A DNA stretch of 12,377 nucleotides from NCBI GenBank assembly GCA_023434855.1, contig JAEYSJ010000048.1, positions 1 through 12,377 on the forward strand, given 5' to 3'. Both the position numbers and the translations under genes were made by a program. Below are positions 7,501 through 12,377 of the stretch, piece by piece (within the stretch, counting starts at the first letter, position 1; each line of letters opens with the position of its first letter). A model generated the notes under the pieces. The model did not search any database. It saw only the letters and a program-made list of their open reading frames with translations, and was not told the origin of the DNA. The stretch comes from Bacillota bacterium. Its GTDB lineage: Bacteria > Bacillota_C > Negativicutes > JAEYSJ01.

Positions 7501-8900
7501 TTAACCAGGTATTGATTTCCAAAGGGCCATACCGGGCCAGTGCCTACGGTGTTGTTCCGGTGGCGGCAATCAATACGGAAGGCCGCCGGCATGCATCGGC
7601 TGCCGACGAAATGAATCTAAATGTACATCTGGATGAGGCTGATCTGAGTATTCTGCCGCTTTTGACCAAACAGGTATCCTGGGCCGCCGGCAAGACACAG
7701 GGAGAAATTAACATCAGCGGTACGTTGGTTGAGCCCTCATTGCAGGGCAGCATTCTGGTAAACGATGGTACCGTCAAATTTGCCTGGCTATCAGAACCAA
7801 TCCAAAAAGTAGCCATTGATATTCAATTTCAAGGTGATAAAATAAATATAAATGCGTTTGACGGGCATATGGGTTCAGGTTCATACCACCTATCCGGTGG
7901 CGCCAGCTTAGATGGCATGGCGCTTAAAGATTATAATATGGCATTGGTAATGGATACCCTTGGCGTAAACAGCAAATATTTCAAGGGACCGTTGAATGGC
8001 ACCCTGAAATTAACGGATGAAGGTGGTAAACCTAAATTGTCCGGCAAGCTGGTGTTTGACCACGATACTGTTGATATTCCATTTATTCCGTTAACTGATT
8101 CTAATTACAACATTGCACTGGACATTGAGGTTGCTGTTGGCAATAAGGTACATTTATATAATCCTTACATGTATGATCTTTGGACAGCAGGGCATGTGAA
8201 ATTTGGCGGCACTACCAAGGAGCCGGATGTATCGGGCCGTATACGCGTAGTACGCGGTACGGTGAGCTATTTGCGAACATCCTTTAAGGTGCAAGACGGC
8301 AGTGCTGAGTTTACCAGATTTGGTTCATTCGAACCGGTAATAAAACTGAGTGCTGAAACCCAACTGGAAAATACCACTGTTAAGCTGGCAGTCAATGGTC
8401 CGGTGAGTGCTATGGATGTCAAGTTGACATCAGAGCCGGCCATGAGCCAACAAGAAATATTGTCATTGTTAACTTTGCGCAGTCGATATTTTGAGAAGCA
8501 GAATTCCGGAAACGGTGCCGATACCGGCTTAGGACGGGATGAGATTGTCGGTCTCTTAAATGCCGGCCTGCAAATGCGTTTTCTTAGTGAAGTGGAAGGG
8601 GCTTTTCGTAATGCCTTTGGATTGGATGAGTTTAGGTTGGTGCAGGGCACTCTTTCGTCTAATACTCCTATCAACAGCAGTAAGAGCAACCAGGAAACTT
8701 ATGGCGGACAGGAAGTATATAATCTGGAAATTAGTAAATATATTACCGACCGTTTAATGCTCAGTTATTCCGTGGGGGTTGACAATAGTCAACATTCTAT
8801 GTCCGCCCGGTATGACATAAACAGGCATACCAGCATTACCGGCTCAATTGATGAACAAAACAATTCCCGGATTGGTATAGAAACACGGTTTAGATTTTAG
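4575..8900 (+). CDS. tamB: TamB-family envelope-spanning protein (AsmA/TamB-like)
   Basis: This is a large periplasmic protein anchored in the inner membrane and reaching toward the outer membrane. In Proteobacteria TamB works with an Omp85 partner and is implicated in phospholipid transport to the outer membrane and in barrel assembly. It has 1441 residues (E. coli TamB about 1259). Residues 4-26 are a signal anchor without a cleavage motif. The body is almost wholly beta-type sequence with recurring G-x4-P-x3-G units, spaced near 100 residues between 342 and 1150. The C-terminal TamB domain (DUF490, about 1150-1441) has the typical block EPAMSQQEILSLLTLR (about 1287-1302), followed by DEIVGLLNAGL and AFRNAFGLDEFRLVQG, and ends in RFRF. 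GGAGG at 4564-4568 lies 6 nt before the ATG. No TamA is encoded here, so BamA, encoded downstream, is the likely Omp85 partner (inference). Confidence 0.94.
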   Translation: MKHKITALLLVITVIIAIAVGAIIFNKSHELMATAGKSLAAELSQLLGSQVSIGELEVGTFNNVTVYNAAIYDKSSRPVMSSSKITVTFNLLKILGGAAAVDSINNITVAEPEIILDRNADGHWNIEDILQNTETQKQNFSGKVILVKGKAVISAPEGSWTANDINGTLDFVHKTSTDVNLAAVFQGTEVKAAGTVNFQANGLLNIQADKLDVADYPVLSSLQPSLHLAGGSVKNIDVTLRRDQGKLEYSGAAGFDNFAFDANGFPVREAQGFVTFTNSNIYLLGVTAKVAEQPVRASGKITVGTDDPALDVAVSSSGFDPGVLKAGIPLTGPVAFNVNVTGKLANPVVNGDLRLQQGEVSGYGITEAKASIYMADKVVTIREFQGNILGGQIVASGQVGLEPQLYRLTVKGQNIDTASIRDVVPEIKGRGNFEVTVDGQGPVSAASVSGMATLSDGEVDGVPFKLLNGGFYRVNGQTTIDYLNISLSQGTVTASGVVYDDGALHVDVRGYNVPLSLLAQRVNGMILDGSADFDGIITGSIASPQLAASFTAANGQAFYQPFAQASGNIVVTPENIELKEMELTDGPTSHKLHGTIGLKGSHEIKAVIVSHHARAENIVKLLAPGEKLTGNVDNDITLSGNLANLNAEGHLKLTEGSFRGQLIARGEGSYQRNNGVTTIRDFVVDSLNTQVKLSGVIAANNELDFDVSATDIDTGKLHLDFPYPIAGQANFAGKLSGTVQEPVFSGELSAKSLMFNGQKLSSVTGSLSIHGNSIDIYDCGFEQGGGKFSFSGGLDIASKDIYGNIDVEKGELAFLLAIVNMPVNGVEGQLNGHVNLSGLVSKPDISVIGNLTKGKIKNYPLDNVDIDVAMQNNIITVNKFSARQGNGVLAVQGTADLNGPLNVEVGGRDIDAGLLTAWFDLGAETKGKLSFGAQISGTAANPHAAVSLEIDGGGLGDATFDKLYGLFIYDNKRINVNQVLISKGPYRASAYGVVPVAAINTEGRRHASAADEMNLNVHLDEADLSILPLLTKQVSWAAGKTQGEINISGTLVEPSLQGSILVNDGTVKFAWLSEPIQKVAIDIQFQGDKININAFDGHMGSGSYHLSGGASLDGMALKDYNMALVMDTLGVNSKYFKGPLNGTLKLTDEGGKPKLSGKLVFDHDTVDIPFIPLTDSNYNIALDIEVAVGNKVHLYNPYMYDLWTAGHVKFGGTTKEPDVSGRIRVVRGTVSYLRTSFKVQDGSAEFTRFGSFEPVIKLSAETQLENTTVKLAVNGPVSAMDVKLTSEPAMSQQEILSLLTLRSRYFEKQNSGNGADTGLGRDEIVGLLNAGLQMRFLSEVEGAFRNAFGLDEFRLVQGTLSSNTPINSSKSNQETYGGQEVYNLEISKYITDRLMLSYSVGVDNSQHSMSARYDINRHTSITGSIDEQNNSRIGIETRFRF

Positions 8901-8908
8901 TTAGGGAC

Positions 8909-8926
8909 GCATGTTGGCAAACATGC
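8909..8926 (+). terminator. Short hairpin after the tamB stop
   Basis: GCATGTT (8909-8915) and AACATGC (8920-8926) form a 7-bp stem with a GGCA loop, 8 nt after the tamB stop. No U-run follows, so it is at best a weak terminator and may allow read-through into the sigma factor gene. Confidence 0.3.
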
Positions 8927-8941
8927 AACATAAATGTGATT

Positions 8942-9077
8942 GAGACTGTTTAGAAATGTACAGATGCTAGGCACTCCACGGTCTGGCGGAGATGATTTTA
9001 CCATCGCAGCTTGTTAGTATGCAAATTGTCTTACGTAGAGCGTGCGGCGCCGCAGATGGGCGTTTATAAACAGTCTC
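8942..9077 (+). repeat. Terminal-inverted-repeat element, copy A (136 bp)
   Basis: The left end GAGACTGTTTAGAAATG matches the reverse complement of the right end, GAGACTGTTTATAAACG, at all but two of 17 positions. The interior carries CATCGCAG, TTGTCTTACGTAG and GCGGCGCCGCAGATGGGCG, shared with copies B and C. It fills nearly all of the gap between tamB and the sigma factor gene and ends 7 nt before that gene's ribosome binding site. It encodes no transposase, so it is either a non-autonomous (MITE-like) element or an extragenic palindromic repeat. I see no clear target-site duplication. Confidence 0.85.
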
Positions 9078-9097
9078 ATGGAAAGAGGGATTATAGT

Positions 9098-9736
9098 ATG
9101 CTGCTCAATCAATATCTGTCAGAATTAAAAAAAATCAGCCTGTTGACTCTGGATAAGGAACAGCTTATGTGGCAGGGTTATAGAGAGCAGGGTGATTTGG
9201 AATGCCGGCGGCAGCTTATTGAGCATTACCAGCCGCTGGTGTTTAAGGTGGCTATGCAGTGGCGGGCTGATGAAGCAACTATTATGGACATACTGCAGGA
9301 AGGCACAGTCGGACTAATTGAAGCAGTAGAAAACTATGATCATACCAGAGGTGTAGCTTTTAGTCTCTACGCCGCCCATCGCATCCGCGGCCGCATTATC
9401 AATTATATTGAACGGGAAGGAAAACGCAACTGGGCATATATTGACAGTCCGTTAGACAGTGAGCATGCAGATACGCTAGGCGACTATCTGATTGATACAT
9501 CAGCCGAGGTTTCCAGCCAGGCTGAACAAAACTATTTGCTGGAACAAGTGAAAAAAGCTATGAGCAGGCTGCCGGCTAAAGAGCAGTTGGTATTAAACGG
9601 CGTATATCTGGAAGAACAGGAAGCCAGGCAGTTGGCTGAAAACCTTGATATGAGCATTTCTCATATCTACCGTCTGCAAAAACAGGGCATCCGTCGTATC
9701 CGCGGCATGCTTTCCAAATTCATGCAGCACTGGTAG
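9098..9736 (+). CDS. Sigma-70-family RNA polymerase sigma factor lacking domain 3
   Basis: This is a 212-residue alternative sigma factor. Residues 3-32 resemble region 1.2 (YLSELKKISLLT). Region 2 spans about 33-105 and includes DILQEGTVGLIEAVENYD (64-81) and FSLYAAHRIRGRIINYI (88-104), the core-binding and -10 recognition parts. Residues 116-143 resemble the region 3.2 finger (SPLDSEHADTLGDYLID). Region 4 (about 150-206) has a helix-turn-helix with SISHIYRLQKQGIRRIR. Domain 3 proper (regions 3.0-3.1) is missing. I placed the start at the ATG at 9098 because AGAGGGA precedes it by 7 nt and conservation begins there. The frame is open back to 9011, but those 29 codons are translated repeat element. 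The target promoters are unknown. Its place between tamB and bamA suggests a role in envelope gene control (inference). Confidence 0.88.
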   Translation: MLLNQYLSELKKISLLTLDKEQLMWQGYREQGDLECRRQLIEHYQPLVFKVAMQWRADEATIMDILQEGTVGLIEAVENYDHTRGVAFSLYAAHRIRGRIINYIEREGKRNWAYIDSPLDSEHADTLGDYLIDTSAEVSSQAEQNYLLEQVKKAMSRLPAKEQLVLNGVYLEEQEARQLAENLDMSISHIYRLQKQGIRRIRGMLSKFMQHW

Positions 9737-9757
9737 GGGTTAAGGGCGTTTCCTAAA

Positions 9758-10021
9758 GAGGCTGTTCAAAAATGTTCAGATGCTAGGCGCCGGGGGTTTC
9801 GGGGCCGGAGGCGTACGGGTGTTGTCCGCACAGTCATATTAAGATAACCTATGAGACGGGTAATCTTGATTAATGAACCATGCTGCGAGCGCGCACGGTC
9901 GAGGACCGCGGAACCCCAGGTACGTTCTGTTGGAGACAGATTGATCATCGCAGTCTGTTTCTATGTGGATTATCTTACGTTGTCTGTACGGCGCCGCAGA
10001 TGAGCATTTTTCAACAGACTC
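9758..10021 (+). repeat. Terminal-inverted-repeat element, copy B (264 bp, long form)
   Basis: The left end GAGGCTGTTCAAAAATG and the reverse complement of the right end, GAGTCTGTTGAAAAATG, differ at only two positions. The right part (CATCGCAG, TTATCTTACGTTG, GCGCCGCAGATG) aligns with copies A and C. The middle holds about 130 extra bases that they lack, including G/C-rich complementary segments (GGGGGTTTCGGGG near 9790-9803 and CGGAACCCC near 9909-9917). It may be the fuller form, with A and C internally deleted. It begins 21 nt after the sigma factor stop. Open frames across it are translated repeat, not genes. The rest of this intergenic region (10022-10130) shows nothing I recognise. Confidence 0.85.
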
Positions 10022-10130
10022 CGAGATATGGCGTAAATTGGCTAAAACACGGTGTATTCCTTTTCAATTTGCCAATCATTCAATATTTTGCCTGATTTTG
10101 GCGTTTGCTGCATGACCAGAATCTGGCCTC

Positions 10131-10160
10131 TTCACAGGACTATATAATTGTGGTTATAAT
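10131..10160 (+). promoter_or_regulatory. Candidate promoter for the membrane protein gene
   Basis: TTCACA (10131-10136, five of six matches to the -35 consensus) and TATAAT (10155-10160) are 18 nt apart. Transcription would start near 10167, only about 6 nt before the ATG at 10173 and inside the ribosome binding site. A second TATAAT at 10143-10148 would give a longer leader but lacks a good -35 box. Both readings are shown because the sequence does not decide between them. Confidence 0.45.
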
Positions 10161-10172
10161 AGGGGTGGTGAA

Positions 10173-10784
10173 ATGGCGGACATTAAAAAGCATATGTCCC
10201 GGCATCTGCTCTCAGCCCGTCACTGGATCACACGGGCCGAGGAGTCATTTGCCAAGGAAAAGGACATTCGGGGTGAGCTTGATTTATTATTAGCTAAAGC
10301 TGAACTTCAACACGTCCAGGAAACCAATCGTTCGCGGCAGTGGCGTTATAAATACCCGCTGCTGAATCACGGGTTGGCTCTTGGTCTGTCTGCGATGCTG
10401 GCTGCGATAGGTTTTAGCGGGTTTTATTGGTGGATGCATGGCCGGGAAGCGGCGGTTGTCCCAATTCCATTAACTGTTCAGCAAGAAGCTAAGTATCCCG
10501 TTGCCCATGAGAATATAAAGGCAGATCTTCAAGCCCCCAGTAATGCTCAAACTGCCGTTCTGCCGGCGCAGGTCCAACCAATAACAAGTAGTGAGGCAAC
10601 TAGTTCAACAGCGGTAAATCCGGCGACACCTGTCACGCCGCCGCCGACTAGTCCCCAAACTTCAGAGAGCCATGAGGGAAGTAATCTGTCTGCCCGTGCA
10701 ACAAATGACAAAGAAAATATATTAACACCTGATGAAATGAAAAAAGTAATCAGGGCAGCAGGCAAATCCTTACGTGGCCAATGA
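10173..10784 (+). CDS. Unrecognised single-pass membrane protein; possible anti-sigma or envelope regulator
   Basis: I do not recognise this 203-residue protein. Residues 1-62 are charged, predicted helical and probably cytoplasmic, with basic residues (RSRQWRYK, 53-60) just before the only membrane segment (about 64-87, rich in Gly/Ala and ending GFYWWMHG). By the positive-inside rule the remaining 115 residues lie outside. They comprise a Pro/Thr/Ser/Ala-rich flexible linker (about 118-170) and a short helical end (LTPDEMKKVIRAAGKSLRGQ). AGGGGTGGTG at 10161-10170 precedes the ATG closely. A sigma factor gene followed by a gene for an N-in, single-pass protein is the usual layout of a sigma/anti-sigma pair, but I see no recognised anti-sigma motif. 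A structural role such as a linker between membrane and cell wall is equally possible. Confidence 0.8.
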   Translation: MADIKKHMSRHLLSARHWITRAEESFAKEKDIRGELDLLLAKAELQHVQETNRSRQWRYKYPLLNHGLALGLSAMLAAIGFSGFYWWMHGREAAVVPIPLTVQQEAKYPVAHENIKADLQAPSNAQTAVLPAQVQPITSSEATSSTAVNPATPVTPPPTSPQTSESHEGSNLSARATNDKENILTPDEMKKVIRAAGKSLRGQ

Positions 10785-10813
10785 TGAACGTGTTTAAATA
10801 AACACGTTCATCA
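10782..10813 (+). terminator. 15-bp palindromic hairpin overlapping the stop codon
   Basis: TGATGAACGTGTTTA (10782-10796) is perfectly complementary to TAAACACGTTCATCA (10799-10813), with two A bases between. The stem starts with the stop codon of the membrane protein gene itself. An A-run, not a U-run, follows, so it is not a classic intrinsic terminator in either direction. Termination, mRNA protection and protein binding are all possible. Confidence 0.45.
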
Positions 10814-10823
10814 ATTAAAAAAA

Positions 10824-10957
10824 GAGGCTGTTTAAAAATGTCCAGCTGCGCAGGAGCACGTTCTGACGGAGGCAGTTCTACCATCGCAGTTTATTCGTAT
10901 GCGAATTGTCTTACGTAGATTGTGCGGCGCCGCAGATGGGCGTTTTGAAATAGACTC
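10824..10957 (+). repeat. Terminal-inverted-repeat element, copy C (134 bp)
   Basis: The left end is GAGGCTGTTTAAAAATG and the reverse complement of the right end is GAGTCTATTTCAAAACG, a more decayed pair than in copies A and B. From CCATCGCAG onward it is almost the same as copy A, including TTGTCTTACGTAGA and GCGGCGCCGCAGATGGGCG. It fills the gap between the preceding hairpin and the bamA ribosome binding site and ends 4 nt before it, so it must form most of the bamA leader if transcription starts upstream. I see no obvious promoter within it. Confidence 0.85.
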
Positions 10958-10961
10958 TAAT

Positions 10962-10970
10962 AAGGAGGTA
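10962..10970 (+). promoter_or_regulatory. Strong ribosome binding site deciding the bamA start
   Basis: AAGGAGGTA is a full match to the 16S rRNA tail. It sits 4 nt before the ATG at 10975, with the GGAGG core 6 nt away. Another ATG at 10971 directly follows it but is in a different frame, so 10975 is the start. Confidence 0.85.
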
Positions 10971-10974
10971 ATGC

Positions 10975-12377
10975 ATGAAGATACTCGGAGGCTATGGACA
11001 TTTTCTACTTGCGGTCGTATTTAGTTTCAGTATTATTTGCAGCGCCATTGCTCCTGCATATGCCGTAGATATTACCGGTAAAACTGCTACAGCAGTAACC
11101 GTGACAGGTAACCATGCGCTGTCGGAAAGTGATATTATGGCAGTGGTTAAAGTTAAACCGGGTGATGCTATCACAGCGGATAAAATTAAGCAGGATATGC
11201 AGGCTATTTATGATTTAGGTTACTTCTTTGATGTGACAGCCAATTTTGAAGAAGTTCCCGAAGGTGTAAAAGTCAATTACACTGTATTGGAAAACCCTGC
11301 GGTGCAGGACGTTGTCATCAAAGGCAATACCAAAGTGTCAACGGACAAGCTTACAGGGATGTTGAAAGTGACGAAAGGCGAGGTTTTAAATACTAAAGCG
11401 CTGAATGACAATGCGCGGGCTATCGAACAATATTACCATGATCAGGGCTATATTCTGGCTAAGGTGAGCGATGTTTCCATGAGTCCCGGCGGTGTGCTGA
11501 ACATCACTATTAATGAAGGTACGCTGGAGGGTATAAACATTAAGGGTAATGATAAAACCAAGAACTATGTTATTACCCGTGAAATGAAACTTAAGCCTGG
11601 CGAGCCTTTCAATGTTAAAGATGCCCGCCGCAGTATGCAAAGAGTATACAACCTTGGTTATTTTGAAGACGTTAACATGAAGTTGAATCCAGGCAAAGAA
11701 CCTAATGCGGTGGTATTGGAAACAAGTGTAGTCGAACAAAAGACAGGAACCTTCTCAATTGGAGGCGGCTACAGCAAAGCCGATGGCATGGTAGGTATTA
11801 TTGAGCTGGGTGATAACAACTTCCGGGGAACAGGCGACAAGGTGAAGATACACTGGGAGTTTGGCGGTAATGCTGCCAGCGTTTCCGGCAACAAGAACTA
11901 TGAGTTTAGCTATACCCGTCCATGGCTTGATTCTAAGCAGACTTCGTTAGGTTTCAACATTTATGATATGACCAGTGAATATAACGATTATGACGGTCCA
12001 AACTTACGGTCAACTTACTACCAGAAGCGTCAGGGCTGGGACATTACTCTTGGACGTCCCCAGGGGGAATATATTCAAAACTATATTACCCTGAAACATC
12101 GCCATGACGATTATGTTGCACCGGTATCCGGTGTGGATTATACCGGTGTTGCGACTGATACTGCAACTCAAGACTTTAATGCTGCCCATCCAAATTATCT
12201 ACACGATAATTTTGGTCTGACTCGCAGCGTAACGTTGATGAGAGTCTTTGATTCCCGCGACAATGTGTTCAATCCGACAGAAGGCAGCCGGGTATCATTG
12301 TCAGCCGAATTTGCCGGCCGGGCTTTTGGCGGCGACTTTGATTTTAACAAATATACGGCTGAAACAAGACATTACGT
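10975..12377 (+). CDS. bamA: BamA/Omp85 outer-membrane assembly protein (3' end beyond window)
   Basis: This is the core insertase that folds beta-barrel proteins into the outer membrane. The frame is open to the window end, giving 467 full codons of an incomplete gene. Residues 1-30 are a signal peptide with cleavage after AYA. Three POTRA domains follow, about 37-106, 109-182 and 184-254. Each has the pattern of a VxGN(D/H/T) first strand and a Y(N/D)LGYF or YYHDQGYI helix end. The barrel begins near 256 (TGTFSIGGGYSKADG) and shows the Omp85-typical DSRDN...PTEGS motif (426-438). E. coli BamA has five POTRA domains; three agrees with what is known for Negativicutes (recalled). The conserved barrel VRGF-type loop motif and the C-terminus are not in the window. 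Its promoter is not evident: copy C of the repeat abuts its ribosome binding site. Confidence 0.95.
   Translation, partial: MKILGGYGHFLLAVVFSFSIICSAIAPAYAVDITGKTATAVTVTGNHALSESDIMAVVKVKPGDAITADKIKQDMQAIYDLGYFFDVTANFEEVPEGVKVNYTVLENPAVQDVVIKGNTKVSTDKLTGMLKVTKGEVLNTKALNDNARAIEQYYHDQGYILAKVSDVSMSPGGVLNITINEGTLEGINIKGNDKTKNYVITREMKLKPGEPFNVKDARRSMQRVYNLGYFEDVNMKLNPGKEPNAVVLETSVVEQKTGTFSIGGGYSKADGMVGIIELGDNNFRGTGDKVKIHWEFGGNAASVSGNKNYEFSYTRPWLDSKQTSLGFNIYDMTSEYNDYDGPNLRSTYYQKRQGWDITLGRPQGEYIQNYITLKHRHDDYVAPVSGVDYTGVATDTATQDFNAAHPNYLHDNFGLTRSVTLMRVFDSRDNVFNPTEGSRVSLSAEFAGRAFGGDFDFNKYTAETRHY

Noticed and set aside
8267..8689. 140-codon minus-strand frame inside tamB
   Set aside because: It lies fully opposite the well-conserved TamB C-terminal domain, lacks a ribosome binding site, and is explained by the codon use of the real gene.
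8914..8936. TTGGCA as a -35 box for the sigma factor gene
   Set aside because: No acceptable -10 box follows at 16-18 nt. The bases are better explained by the small hairpin after tamB.
9011..9097. Upstream extension of the sigma factor by 29 codons
   Set aside because: These codons are the right half of repeat copy A. The same peptide pattern (SYV, then APQM) appears when copy B is translated, and a good ribosome binding site precedes the ATG at 9098.
9880..10095. 71-codon + strand frame in the sigma/membrane protein gap
   Set aside because: It is mostly translated repeat copy B, with no ribosome binding site and no protein-like conservation.
8942..10957. CRISPR array or integron-type array from the three repeats
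   Set aside because: The repeats are over 130 bp, have inverted ends and are separated by whole genes. No short spacers, cas genes or integrase are present.

Overview
The window most likely comes from a diderm Firmicute of the Negativicutes (Sporomusa/Pelosinus-like; genus not certain). The evidence is the mix of gene families. Firmicute-style expression signals (AGGAGG-type ribosome binding sites, a near-consensus TTGACA/TATAAT promoter) sit beside a full set of outer-membrane genes: an Mla/MCE phospholipid transporter, TolC, TamB and BamA. All recognised genes are on the + strand, and I found no convincing minus-strand gene, tRNA, rRNA or CRISPR array.

Layout: (1) 1-167 is a non-coding leader with a 9-bp tandem repeat and a weak candidate promoter. 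(2) 168-2993 is a tight mlaE-mlaF-mlaD operon; mlaF and mlaD overlap by 4 nt. The MlaD-like protein is long: inner-membrane anchor, MCE domain, long helical region, and a C-terminal beta-rich domain ending in Phe that looks like an outer-membrane barrel. (3) 2994-3096 holds a strong promoter with a perfect 16-bp palindrome where transcription should start, driving tolC (3097-4386), which ends in a 15-bp hairpin. (4) 4387-4574 is an unusual tamB leader. A long-range stem can mask the tamB ribosome binding site, and a 26-codon upstream ORF stops one base before the tamB start. (5) 4575-8900 is tamB (1441 aa), with sequence units recurring about every 100 residues. (6) 8901-10974 carries a sigma-70-family factor gene (9098-9736) and an unrecognised single-pass membrane protein gene (10173-10784). 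Three same-orientation copies of a terminal-inverted-repeat element lie among them. (7) 10975-12377 is bamA, cut by the window end: signal peptide, three POTRA domains and part of the barrel.

How the genes fit together: the products make and serve an outer membrane. MlaEFD and TamB are two presumed envelope-spanning lipid conduits, TolC is an outer-membrane export duct, and BamA inserts beta-barrel proteins, including TolC and possibly the MlaD barrel. The sigma factor plus membrane protein between tamB and bamA has the layout of a sigma/anti-sigma pair. It is the best candidate here for an undescribed envelope-regulation module, although that function is inference only.
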